Shown here: piece by piece, positions 11,245 to 23,343 of the stretch | How the letters are laid out: each line of letters begins with the position of its first letter | How positions within the stretch are numbered: position 1 is the first letter of the stretch | Source of the DNA: Paragonimus westermani | Lineage: Eukaryota; Platyhelminthes; Trematoda; Plagiorchiida; Troglotrematidae | Direction of reading: 5' to 3' | Length of the DNA: 64,000 bases | NCBI GenBank assembly: GCA_008508345.1 | Contig: QNGE01001222.1 | Coordinates: forward strand, 89,037-153,036 | Made by a program: the position numbers and the translations under genes | The notes under the pieces: generated by a model | Seen by the model: the letters and a program-made list of their open reading frames with translations, nothing else | Told to the model about the DNA's origin: nothing | Database searches by the model: none

Positions 11245-13194
11245 TCGGGGGATTCCTCAAAAGAACTGTATAGTGATCAAGAAAGAGTTAGTGAATAGCC
11301 TAAGTACGTGCAGGCGCACATGGCTAGTCTATCAGTGACGAGAAATGATCGAATTCAACCGAAAAGTTAATTTCCGAGTACATTACGGCAGTCAAAGGAT
11401 TAAACATAGAAGGTATTCACAGGTATTTTAAATGACCGGTATCCCAGGGACAGGGTTATTGCAGGGTTACCGTGGACTGTTGGGGCGCGATCGGAACTGC
11501 GGCGACGTTCGTAATGCGACCAAGCTAAATAAACGTGGACGGAAGATCCTTACAGTATCTTAAAGCGACTGTGTAAGTAGAGAGGGGAGCAGACCAGTTT
11601 GCACAAATTTGTGGCGGTGCACGGTCATTTTAACCAATTTGAACAACTTGCAAAAGTGAGGCAGAAGCTTTGCTGTACAGCGACAAAACATCATTAGTCA
11701 GCAAAATCGAGAAAAACTCTACATGTATGAAGATGAAAGGATCGAAGGGTCATTTTTCATAAAGGTTATGGTCATACCATTCTGTTCTGCAACTAAGTGA
11801 ATGAACTATGGCTCGAGTCACTATTTATCTCATGATACTTCAAAGTAGCCCTGTTGTATGTACCTGTGTCTCTGAGTGCACTTCGCATTCTATAGCCAAA
11901 CTGCGCCCTGCGGAGTAGCCATACCGAAGTAGTTTCAGCAGTTTGCAAATCCAACTCTAACTTTGCTTTTAATGCAACCACTCATTGGACATCACAATCT
12001 TTCATGTGACGTAAAATATTTCAGAAATTGTATCATTCTGGTTTGAACCTGACCTCACATCAAAAACCACAGGAACTTAAAGCGGCTTAAAATGGCACAT
12101 ACACCAGCTGATGGTGTTTTTGATAGCTGTCTTTGTAATGAATATTTCTCTATTCAACAAGGAAGACGTCCATTCTTGTTGGAAAAATTGGCATCCGTGC
12201 GCATTTTTCTCTCACCTCTCGCAGACCGGCCGTTACGATCTGTGTTATTTTCTTCCTCATATGTTTAATCACGGGAATTCTTCTCCATATAGGTTGAATT
12301 TATACTTACAGTGCCAACTGCACAAAAAATGTACGTTACTAAAAGGCCACTCATTCAGTAGAGCTACTGCCTGTTCCACGCGCGGCCATCTAGATTGACC
12401 ACCACTGGCATCTTTCTTAAGTTAGGTGTTCTGTTTGATGCCTGTCTACGTCACTGTTGGTTTTTTGGAATCTGAGAGTGGCAGTTCCACTTTGGCCTAC
12501 CGGTGAACAAAAAATAACAAAAATTACCGTGAGGTCTGTCGGATGATCCAAACAAGCCGTCAAGAAGAGGAACGAGATTTTACCAATACTTATTCATCGA
12601 AAACATGTAACATCGATACAACGGCAAAAAGGTCAGAAAGCCGGAATACATCACATCGCCGCTCAGTCATTTGTTTCATCTTCAAATAGAACGTCTTTCT
12701 GAAGACCGTGTGGACTGCTGACTTCGCAACACAAAAGGGAAAAAAGCAGTTAGCCTTGATTTAAAAATATACGATGCGGATTTCTTTACTTTTGGTTATT
12801 AATTTGTACTTTCTCTGATAAACTAAGACAACGTTCTGGATAACACACCACGCCCCATTTTCAGTGGAACCTTGACTGCTGATTCTTCCGTCGGTGCATT
12901 GTCTGATGTTCATGAACAGGCTTAGGTGATCTCAACGGACGACCGTGGTCGTGCAAGCAGGGGGTTGTGGGTCTTTATTCAGGAAGGCAGAGTAAAACAT
13001 TATGCGTTCTACCATACGCAACCTTGACTATTTTTTCTGCAATTTTGTGGAGACACTTGGAAGTACCATCTCTGGATGAACCCCTACTTTACACTTGGGT
13101 TTCGATGGTAATCTGATAATCGTTGTATCGTAATGCTGTACCTCCTGTCGATTCTTATTCTGTGAATGTGTTCATGACATCTGATATGTCAACC
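11245..13194. other. No recognisable gene
   Basis: Only short unrecognised frames. A somewhat GC-richer patch at about 11440-11600 holds no coding motif. Confidence 0.5.
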
Positions 13195-13830
13195 GTAGGA
13201 GTACCACCAGCTGGTGAGCATAGCCAGTCACTAAGTGTTGCATTCGACTGGCTGGAGACAGATATGGGAAGGCAGTCGAATTTCTCGACCGATCTACAGC
13301 GGCCGAAGTGTTTGTTCAGTGAATGCATAAACTCAACTTCGGTAGGGTAGCACGCACCTTGGGACTGTCAGGTCCTGATCAAGCGGGTTGCTGTCCACGA
13401 TGGCCTTCATTAACAGCCGAAATAAGCGGCTGGCCTTCTCAGCCTACTTGCTACCTTGGAAATGGTAGGTAGCTTTTCAGGTTTTATTAATTCGCAGAAA
13501 CCCACAAATCTTCTGTAACAGCACACCCTCGGAACTGAGCCTTCACTAAGAGTCACCTGCGGTGTTGTCCTCCATTGGCTGATCCAGTGTTCGACAGGGG
13601 TACGGGTAACGGCTTCTGCATCATGAGGAAAAGATTTTGGTACGTACCACTTTGTAGAACATTCGACCAAAAATTCACAAATCGCTTACCTTCCGGCCTT
13701 TCGGTCAAAGGGCTTTTGCCATCTACACCGATTAATTCAATCGGATAGCCGGCCTTCATTGTATGTAGTGAGGTCTTCTGTCTGATCTTGGAACTTTTGG
13801 AAACTAACTTATTGTTCACACCGATGACAG
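13195..13830 (-). pseudogene. Ty3/Gypsy integrase remnant
   Basis: The core begins with KAGYPIELIGVDGKSPL at about 13755-13705, where Gypsy integrases have GxPMQxVxxDxxGPL with the first catalytic Asp. After a frameshift come STKWYVPKSFPHDAEAVTRT at about 13660-13600 (family TKWxEAxPIxxxxAxTVA) and KLPTISKVASRLRRP near 13460-13420, where KTRTTPYHPQ is expected. A downstream piece reads PRCVLPYRSRVYAFTEQTL and then GREIRLP at about 13370-13205, the region after the catalytic core. The second catalytic Asp motif is unrecognisable, so it is dead. Confidence 0.78.
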
Positions 13831-14294
13831 TGATTTATTGCATCACTACTCAAATGCAGCCACCATGACCACCATGACCAACTCAACCGTCGATTGTCAA
13901 ACAACGGTTCATCTGTGATAGTATGGAGCGTAACCAAAGAACAAAACACCCTCGTTGACCAACAAATGTTTCCAGGTTATTCATTAGCCACGGTTCTCAT
14001 AGCCTCTTCTATTTTCGCTTAGGCCTACTGTCACTGTTACATCGTTTCGCGTAGGTAAGAAATGTTCGCGAATCTGGCGCTTGGGCCATCTGTCACCCTT
14101 TATAATCTCTGTCTTGTAGAGTGAAGAGCACTGTGTTGGATGAAGCGAAATGGTTAGACTTCATAAATACGCCTGGACTTCCTGGGGAGAACATCAGTGG
14201 CGTGGCTTCTCTCAAGTTCGCGGTTGTACTCGAACTCATATTCTTGATGAATTAATCACTACCGTGTAATTTAGCCGTCCTAGTCCCTATAGTT

Positions 14295-14678
14295 TTGGAG
14301 CTAACAGAGAAATTGGTGGTCGGTGTGAACGATAATCCGCCCGTTTCAAAAAGCAAAGAAGTACTGTTTTACAAAGAAATCCAAAGCTTCTATACTTGTC
14401 GTGTAATAGTTTTGTTCCTTTTCGCTAACAGTCCGGATCCCTTCGGCACCCTTTTGCAAAGATATGCTCCCAACGTCACTATCAACACCACTAATATCCA
14501 GAATGTACGCATCGAATATAGGCGATGATTTTGGCAAGGCTAAAATTAGACGCGAAGCACAAAGAACGTCATCGAGTTCCAAAGGTCGCTTCCTATTAAC
14601 TGGACCCTTCAAATTTCTGATTGCTCCCCAAGGCACGCGACTGCCCACGGTGCACGCGAATCCCGGCATAAATCTCAT
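14295..14678 (-). pseudogene. Ty3/Gypsy RNase H remnant
   Basis: The frame aligns by motif order to Gypsy RNase H, which degrades the RNA strand of the RNA-DNA hybrid during replication. It reads FDAYILDISGVDSDVGSISLQ, where active copies have a FILDTDASDxxxGAVLSQ block. TVSEKEQNYYTTSIEALDFFV follows, where the family has LSKAERNYxxTRRELLAVVxF. Below the ORF end, an in-frame stop is followed by IIVHTDHQF, the TDH motif. The catalytic TDAS block is altered to ISGVDS, and at least two stops interrupt the rest. Confidence 0.8.
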
Positions 14679-15625
14679 GCACTATTAGGTAAGACCCAGA
14701 AAACTAGCCCCTTTCTCGGTATTTTGTGAGGGTAGATTAAGATATAACATGCCCGACTTTCCTTAGGTCCGTTTGAATAGACCCCGTGGAAATCACATGC
14801 TAAAATGTGCCAATTCTCCTGCCTTAAGTCATAATAAGCGAGCTTGAGCGTCAGACCCAGTTGCCACAACCTTCTAAACATTTCGGACGAGCTGCTTGTG
14901 TGTTCCGTGCATGATGTCGTCCAAGCGCACTAGAGACCGCTGTGGGGCAAGATCACTGAGCATGCTAAAACATAGTGGGGGAGTCAAGTGAACCAAAGGT
15001 CATTGCCTGAAACTCACTTAGTCCAATGTGTGCCAAGAAGGATGTATTAGCCCCGTTTGACTCCTACACTTTTACGTGCCTATAATTAAAGCCTAAATAT
15101 TACGCGATGGAACAGACAGAGATTCCCGCAGATTGAAGCAGATGCCCGGCGCCAGCTGGTAAGAATACGTTCTTGACGGTTACCTTGTTAAACTTGCAGT
15201 AATCTACAGTCTGTCGTAAGCCTCTGCATTTCTTTCTCACTATCACTACACAGGAAACCTGTAGGAAGTTTGATTGTTGGATCACAAGTTTCTGCAGCGT
15301 TTCAGGATTCATTCCAGATATCTTCCTTTTAGGACTAATGGAACGCTTCTGCACAGTGTCCCTGTAGGGGCAGATTTTTCAGTGTCTCTTCTGTGTTTCA
15401 GTACCTTTTTGTTCGCTTCAGATCACTTTTACTCCAACCGAACACATCAACTTGATTAAGAATTACTTGCTGTAATCTAGCTGTGCTTTGATCATTGTTA
15501 CAGGACCCACACGCCCTGCGAAGTTCCTCGACATGTGACCCGGTGTTCACCAAGGCGACATATAAGATAAAATCAGTTTCGTTTTGGCGATGTATTGGTC
15601 TAATAGACACCTTGCAAAACGGCAT
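14675..15625 (-). pseudogene. Ty3/Gypsy reverse transcriptase remnant
   Basis: Read downwards on the minus strand, the pre-RT segment reads VDVFGWSKSDLKRTKR near 15450-15400, matching the FADVFAWDDKDLGRT region of Gypsy polyproteins. The finger block follows at about 15250-15150, with VVIVRKKCRGLRQTVDYCKF and then NKVTVKN, where Gypsy RTs have the R-x-VDYRxLN motif. A palm block GLSEFQAMTFG lies near 15020-14990. A weak active-site block LVRLDDIM lies near 14930-14910, where the family has YLDDI. The segment FRRLWQLGLTLKL at about 14878-14840 is the thumb-side FxRLxxxGLxLxxxKC block. Stops lie between blocks, so no active enzyme can be made. Confidence 0.78.
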
Positions 15626-15829
15626 GATCAGTGCTTTTCAAGATCTATACAACACCCGATAGTACCTACGAGATCAACCTCAACCATGTGACCAACGGGG
15701 ATGTTCGGGGATTCCATGAAATTGTTCAGAAACGTCTGGTAGATTACTGTTGCTACGGGTGACACTGACCTTCGAATAATCACAGCGTAACAGTGCAAAG
15801 TAGTGACAAAGTTAGTCACTGAGTTACGT

Positions 15830-17029
15830 TAACATTGCCCCTAAAGAGTTTTTTTTACGATCGACTATAATGGCACATAAATTCTATGTGAACATCTTTT
15901 TTCCAGTTGAGTGGTCATCTTTATATATTACGGAAGTAACAAGAATTTGACAGTCCACTTACAGAATAACTTAGCATCGATCAATGCGGCAGGTAAATTT
16001 TTGCATATGATGACACTCGAAATAACACTACTGGGAAATATGATTGTATATCAACCCCTTGCGTGTATAAAAGCGTGTAATAATCAGTTACTTCAAATTT
16101 TACACATTCGAACACAATCATGTGAAGATAGTTTATTCAGGGAAAATTGCCGACAAAATGCTAGACGTTACTTATCCTCATCAACTAGCCTTCCTTGATA
16201 TGTGGTCAACTTCAGCCTGACCCGAGAATGTATAGCTGAGAAGGAATTTGGGTGCACAGATCGTGAGTTAACTGTAAGCTTTATGTGTTGCACAAACCAA
16301 ACATCAATGATGATTTACAAAACCTTATGCAGCAGAACACTTATGAATAAACTTACAAACTTCCGTTTGATGGCCCGCTCAATATTTCCGTTTTCACTAT
16401 GGTTTACCCTAGCGCATAATCCGTTTTGGTGCGTCGGGCAAATCACCTACTCTTCACATAAACACCGCATGTATGCTTTCTCCATGTAATTCGTTTCTGA
16501 TTTTACGTCAACAATGTTAACTCCATGAAGGCCTGTAGTCCTCACCGAAAACCGGAATATCCGTGGGGAAGTTTCGGTAAAGTCTACGAAGTGTCTGACT
16601 ACACCAAGGCTTACCGGAGTATCGAGTTCGCTAATTTGTATGCAAATCATATATTTAGGCCACACGATATGAAGGGTCTGAACGCTCCCAAAAGCATTGT
16701 GTTCATGATGAAGATCATAATCATTGGCAGCAGAACAACAACGATTCAGAGTGGTTCTTAACTACCATACAAGTGAAACCAGAATCAAATCTTGTATAGG
16801 AAGATAGAGGGAAACAAGAGAAGAGGACGGAAAGAGACTTAACCACCAAAAATACAGATACTTCTGTATTCAAATATTCAAAAACTTGCACAGAAACAAC
16901 CGGACTGTAATTGAAAGTCAGTCCCCATCACTGCTGCTTGTCATTTAGGGCACTTACTTCACGGGCAACTCGGTCAATTAACGCTAAAATTCATGCCATT
17001 AAGCCCGATTAGCTGCCGTTTCACCCAGA
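15830..17029. other. No recognisable gene; possible old gag/LTR territory
   Basis: This stretch lies directly 5' of the minus-strand Gypsy pol. Open frames on both strands (for example 16202-16489 plus, 16447-16665 minus) show no zinc knuckle or protease motif. A purine-rich patch lies at 16800-16860. Confidence 0.4.
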
Positions 17030-17690
17030 CTCCCCATTCGCCGAATCAGTAGGTCACGAGGTTATCAGCTCAGGAGACGTTCCTGACTTACAGTGGACAA
17101 CTCCTTGGTGGGCGACTTCAGTCCTCTATAACAGGCTGTCATTTGTCTGCCTCGTTCCTTTTACTAGTCGGTCAAAGCGTCTGCAATGAGCGTCGGGTGT
17201 GATAGACGTCTAGCTGGCATCCCTATTTCATGGCCCAACCATCTAAGTCTGTGAAAATTTAAGACTTGAACAAAAGAACTCGTTTGGCAGTAATAACCAG
17301 TCAACCATTTCCTAAACGCTTCGCTGCTCACCAGTTGGTGCTACTCCATGCGACTGATCAAACGCGTCAATCTGCTATCAGACAACTAGAAAATTCTCAC
17401 TTCTACTACAGTGATCGGCGAAGTTTCTCTGCCGTAAATTATTTACGCTCTTACTGTCGCCTTATATACATGACCTTTAAGCCTCGGGAGGTGCCTCTTT
17501 GTCACCAGAAGTGTCTTGGGTTGGCGAATATCTTCATAGCCTTGGATATAAATGCTTCTATTTCATTCCTTACACCTCTATCTTCACCGACATGGCTTCA
17601 TAATAAAACAAACCCGTTAATGACTTCTAAATTTTTACTATCCAGTATTAGACCTTGGCAGCATAACCTTCGATGATGTCACCGCAGGTA
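17030..17690 (-). pseudogene. RTE-type LINE, C-terminal end of reverse transcriptase
   Basis: The minus strand reads, in one frame with stops, a run of motifs typical of the C-terminal RT end of RTE-like LINEs that are abundant in flatworms. They are SHVGEDRGVRNEIEAFISKA near 17610-17550, then LKGHVYKATVRA and IIYGRETSPITV near 17490-17430, then VLNFHRLRWLGHEIGMPARR near 17260-17210, and a trailing GRQMTACYRGLKSPTKE near 17150-17100. Family members read RVYxAxVRxxLLYGCETWP, LHRLRWLGHVLRMP and RGGQxMTWxRGMKxLT at these points. Four or more stops make it inactive. The plus-strand open frame at 17266-17676 is the antisense of this remnant. Confidence 0.78.
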
Positions 17691-20600
17691 GATGTGTGAG
17701 TTGCTTTATTACTAGGTGACGGAAAATAACAAGCCTCTTAAAATACAGTCTTTTTCTCGCTACAGAAGTTACGTGGGCAGCTTTTATTCCGGACTTCATC
17801 TCACTTGCAGCGTGTTCAGTTGCAATAAAATCCGAAGTAACGCGACGGTTGCAGATAAATCTAGACAGAGTAATTACGCCTTAATGAACGTCCTCAGTCG
17901 ACAGAATTGACTGAAAGAACATGGTTCATCTCACGTCCATCTTACCTTGACTGTTTACTTGGTGTTCACACTCTTTCGTGTTCAGACATGAATCAACATC
18001 TCATGGCCGTTTTTCTCCTGGCACACACAGACAGTCGAACAGAAATATGAACAGACAGCCTTTATCCATTGGCTTGTCAACACTTATGTCGGTGAGCAGC
18101 CGGATACACCTTGAAATAGTTTAAACGACGAGTTCGATCTAGTGAGTATGTGACCAAATATGCCGCGTCACATACTGTAAAACAAACTGCGACAACCGGT
18201 AACAAGTTGGTTACTTCAATATGTTTCTGCACAAGAGTGCAACACATATTTGGACATATTGGTCAGCGTCTTACTCACAATGGCTGGTGTAGTGACCACC
18301 TGGTCCATTATGGGCTAAGTTACCAAATAGCCTGTGCAATTACATGCGAGTATACTGACTGTTTTTCATCAAGCTTGGTACACAGTCTGTGCGGCTTACT
18401 TTTTATAATGTTAAGGGTGAATAAATACTGACGTATGGCAAAATGTCGCTTTCCCATACCGAGGAAGTGAGCTCCAATCTTTAACCACATCTGTGATAAC
18501 TTATAGAAATGTAGAGTGGAAACTGTTCATCTTTCCCTGGATTGCACCTCTACACTTTGCAGCATTAAAGTAAATACTTCCTACTGTGGATCATACTACA
18601 CGTGAAGTAATACAGAAACGGTGGGTTTAGACCCTAATTTTCGAAGCACCTGTATTCACTGATGAAATTGAATAAAGCTAACGATAGCGTGTAACACGTT
18701 TTGCGCCGCGACATTTCAGTTGCATCTCGTCAGTTATTTTTTTCAGCTTAACTTGAACCATATGTATCATGAGACTCGTAATGAGGTCAACTCAGTCAGT
18801 CTTGTCTAATGTAATCAGTCGGATGATCAAAGTGGAAGTAGCCTTAGAGAACAGGAGATAGCCTTCCCGAAGAAGATGCTGAGAGGGTACAGCCTTGCTG
18901 AATCATTGCATTTTAAAGAAGCGCTATGGTTAAGCAATTATGCCAAAAAATACTTGTTTGCAAAAGTACGATAAGGAAGTGAGACCGGGGAGCAACCAAA
19001 CTAACGATTGGACAGTCACCAGCTGTTGTTATGCACACAACTTCACATTCAGTTGGTGTAATGACACTGCTGGCTCGGTGCGTGGTATTCGTTTCGGCTT
19101 GTATTAGCCGATAAACATTCTTCCAATTGTTTCATTTGCATGAATTTTCTAACCATGTCCTAATCAGTATTCCATTTCTACTAGCATCGCTCTTTTGGAC
19201 TTGGAAAATTCATTTAATACGCTTCAGTTGCATTACGCGAATTGCGCTGTAGTCACCTGATCGACCATATCGGACTCACACTATATATTGTTCGTGTTAA
19301 CTTCGTGAAGTAACCGATGGAATACGGCCAAAATTCTAGTGTGCAAGATAATTCGTGTACTAAAATTAACCCTTTTTAAGGTTGTATCAGCCCTCACAAT
19401 CGTCGTGTGTCATCATAACTCACGGGCGTAAAATATGCTGAGGCCGTCGCGTTAAACCTGTTCAAACGTGTGTTGTGTGTGTAAAAGCAATTAGTTCTGA
19501 GCCGCAGGCTGTCGTGAACCTACTGTGTTGTGAACATCAATAGGTCAAAGTATGTGATGTTCACCTCTTGCTTCAGATTCTACCAACCACTGTGGACCTC
19601 ATGTTGTGTTATTTTACTTACGTACTTAATTTTTCGAGTGTGCTTAATTTTGCTATACCACCAATGCATTCAGATTAGGCAGTCTCTCTTTCGCCCATCA
19701 ACCACTCCTATTCGGAATAGCCTGTCACGGTGACCGACGCCAAGGGACGCCTTTGCTTAACTATCACCGCAAATGGCTTGCGCCGTACCGCTTACTGTTC
19801 CACCCACACACCACATATCCAGGGTAAACCAGTGGGTGTATGAATGAGACTTTCGTGTCCAGCCGGCCAATGCTGGTTAGCCAATTGATAGACTAGAACG
19901 AAAAGAACACCCTCATCTGTCGGAGACTAAACAGAGAGACTGCAATGACAAGATCTAAACTGAGAGAGAAGGTTTTCAAAATTCAATGCAAGAAGCATTT
20001 CAGTATGGGAGTGCAGGTTAGTGCATCCCAGAGAAGAGAAGGATGAAAAACGAAATCCACATTGGACTACGAAAAAATCAGGCAGACCATTTATCACACA
20101 ACACATCAACGAATCCCAAGAAAAGAAGAGATAAAAGACCGCAAACACCCAAGTTTCTGAAAAGAGGAGCAGAGTAGCTGTCATATGACCACGGTTGTAC
20201 AACATAGCTCAAATTAGATAGACTACATTAGAAATATGTATTCGTTATCAGGTAGTGAATAAAATAGCCATAGCTTCTTTCGAACGGCAATCTTACTGGA
20301 GACCGGGAAAGTGGACTGAAAATTAAACTGACAGGTGCTTATGTGTTTTTATGCAAACCCGGAAGAAGTGAACCCCCAAATTTACTCATGCACATCAGAG
20401 GGTGAAATGCTCCCTCAGCGTCGTTTCGAACTAGGATTGCATGCTCTCATCATGGTTTGATGGAAATCTTGTATCATGCCTTGGAATTAACACGGTTTTA
20501 CTTTTTATGATAAGTTTTGACAAATAAATCTGAGACATGAGCCGAATAGCTCTGCAGTATTTCGCCTGCATGAATCCAATAAGCGCACCTCATATTATTG

Positions 20601-23183
20601 ATGAGTAGAAAGGGATTGGGTAATTTCAAGTTGATTGTCACTCAGTCAATCTGTTTCCCAAAGGCACGAAACATTAGTTTTGCTCCTGTTGAAGATCGTC
20701 AGTAACGTGTATCCCCGCCACAATCGGGAATGAGAAAAGAGCCACGTATTCAAGAGACGGCCATGTCAACAAGTGCATAATTGACCTCATATTAGGCTCG
20801 GCCAATTTGACAAACTTGAACGTCCAACCACCCGCACTTGTAAGCAATGCTCAGATTGGTTGGCCCGCTTGATAAGAAACAGCAATTATCCTGTTAACTC
20901 CAGTCGATAACCCATCGCTTAGGTCTCCCTAGACAGGTCGAAACCTCCGGTCTTCTTAAAGGAGACTTCTGACAGAGGCCCATTGGATAAAAGGGCAATA
21001 AATCATTATGTGAATCAATTTGACGTTGATATTACTGCATTCGAAAACAAAATTTCTGTGGCCCTTGATGAACACCAGTCAACAGTGTGTTTCATTTTAC
21101 TCACTCGCTTTAACTTGTCAGTTTTATTCGTCAGTCTGATTTAAAAGGCGCAACATTTCCATGGTTAATAGTAAAGATCGTCTAGTAGGCGTATTACGTC
21201 TCAACCGTGGGTGCAGTCAAGGGTGAACAACTCCGTTCTTCCAGTTCAACAGAAGTTGACCCGCAATGACTTCGTACTGTTGGAATATTCACGTACTCCG
21301 TTCAAATTCCGACAGTCGAATTTCATTTCCGCACTCCACCTCCCACCTACAAAATGGATGTTGAGTAAGATGGGCACTTAAAAGTCGCATGCAAACCTTA
21401 TTGATGAATATTGAGGAGATGAATGGCTGGTTAACGTGCTGTTAGCATTAAGATGCAAACTGAGCAGTTCAGTATTCTGTGTTATGTTTGCATGAAAACA
21501 AGCGACAAATAATGTACCAACGTGACTAAAGAACTAAGTACACATGAATTATGCTGAATTGATTCAGACAGAGCTGCTGCTTATACAATCTGTATTCTAC
21601 CGGAACATCTTATGTAACGTGCTTCGTTCAGTCACAGCCATCGTGCTCTCAGCAAGTTGAACAAAGTCCCGGCTTTGGATAATCATATTTGGGCATCAAT
21701 TTAAGACTGATTGAGCGTTTCAATTTATCCGAATAATGCAGTACCTCAGACCTATTGTAAGAAACCCGTTATTCTTGACATAGACAATGGAAGTGGACAC
21801 ATGATGACCTGATCTTTGTGACAGAGTCTGTGCGGTAAACTCGTCTACATCTAAAATGCATGGCGTAGGTTTGCCAAAATTCATCAAAGTAATTTAAGAT
21901 GACGTTCCCATATCCTTTTCACTGCAAAGCAAATTCGGTCGATTACAGCTGTGGCATTTTGAAACGAAAGTTTGTAATAGAGATAGCTTATCAGAGATCT
22001 TATCCACAATATGGTGCATAGCACTGCGATATTTTAGCGAACACAATCCACACCTCTTCAGTTCTTTAAATATTGATGATTGTAAATAGAGCATGAAAGC
22101 CTATTACATTTTTCATTATATTCTCAGTTTGAACATCTAAACGCGGATGTCCAGCTGAATCTGATAAATAGTTAAATCTAAAACTTTTCGACTATGTATT
22201 CCAGCTGTCACTGCTGTAATAAAAGGAACGGTCAACCTGAAACAAACTTGTGAGTTAATGTAATTACAAGCTCAGACGTAGAGAAAACGCAAACATTAGT
22301 TTAGACCACTTGGACCAAAGTCACTCATCACCAGAGCGGAGTATAATTTTCATCATCGGACAACGATGGTCAGCAGACTTTAATTGTCAAGCTTCAACAG
22401 AAATTGGCAAAAGAAGCTTTCGAGATTTATGTTAGCATTTGGAACAAGCTTCGCTTCGTACAAACTGTCAACATCAGTTTCAAGGCGCATGCAATTACGT
22501 CATCATCATCGTCATCAGCAGCAAGAGATTTGAGTCGCATACATAGGTACTACATCTTTTGATGCAAACGGTCTTGACTACGGTCCATCAAAGTGCGGGG
22601 ATAATGAATAAAAAACAAAGGGAGGATAAAAAAATAGCGAAAATTTGGGATACGGAAAAAGAACCTCCATTTTTTGCATGTGTTAGCTTGTCATTGACTG
22701 AAGCACTAACAAATCGGACAGTGTTTTTAACAAATGGTGTTGGGCAGCTTAGACAACCTGCCGAACTTACTTGGTGGTGAGTCCTTGGTTCTCATAATCG
22801 ATCACCGCGCCATCACCTGGCCCTCTTACAGTTTCTTCCGACCAACAACGATTACAGTGAACAACGTGCTGTACAGTAGATGCATACGGATTACACAACC
22901 CAACCAGCCCAGCGTTTGAATTTTCATCACAACAGTTATCGATGACGAACTCCCGGAATTACAAGCTACACGCTGACAGACTATCGTGCTGCTTATTCTT
23001 ATAACTTATATGACAGAGAGTGATGGAATAAGACAACTATTGGCACATACTTGAAATTGCCATTACTCATCCGCATGAAATGACTAGGTCTATCAACCGG
23101 AAATCAAAACTGAACTTACACACGCACAGCAAACCCTACCATTAGATTACGATCATGCATGTGGGTGACCCCGCAGACGATAA
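17691..23183. other. No recognisable gene
   Basis: Short open frames only (for example 18150-18431 plus, 19927-20205 minus); the latter sits in a purine-rich plus strand and has no motif. A short ATC-rich microsatellite lies near 22498-22520. The RT core expected upstream of the LINE at 17030-17690 could not be recognised. Confidence 0.45.
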
Positions 23184-23343
23184 ATGTTAGAAAACACGAC
23201 GTGTGCTTCTGTTACCCTTATGGATACCGGATCGTCATTATTGCTGACTAGTGAGATGACAATTCAAGCAGGGGAAGCGGTTGACAGTTCCCAGCGGCCT
23301 ACCGTCACCGTCAACTCAAACTTACGAAAACATTTTGAAGACT
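23184..23343 (+). pseudogene. Retrotransposon aspartic protease-like fragment
   Basis: A short open frame reads VTLMDTGSSLLLTSEM and then a hydrophilic tail. The hydrophobic-hydrophobic-DTGSS pattern is the active-site loop of retroviral-type aspartic proteases carried by LTR retrotransposons. A stop lies before it at 23181 and another at the end, and no second half of the protease or following RT was recognised. It is therefore either a small leftover of a Gypsy-like element or a chance match; the DTGS motif followed by a hydrophobic run makes the first somewhat likelier. Confidence 0.4.

Larger units (their letters stand above)
13195..15820 (-). mobile_element. Degenerate Ty3/Gypsy retrotransposon pol region
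   Basis: Minus-strand remnants of RT, RNase H and integrase follow one another in the Ty3/Gypsy order. In Ty1/Copia elements integrase would precede RT. The pol sequence is broken by many stops and frameshifts. I did not find long terminal repeats, gag or protease with confidence, though gag/protease could lie in the unreadable stretch above 15830. The three domain remnants are annotated separately. Confidence 0.8.

Noticed and set aside
17266..17676. 136-codon plus-strand open frame
   Set aside because: It is the antisense of a clear RTE-type RT remnant on the minus strand.
19927..20205. 92-codon minus-strand frame
   Set aside because: It lies opposite a purine-rich strand, has a biased composition rich in Phe, Leu and Ser, and shows no motif.
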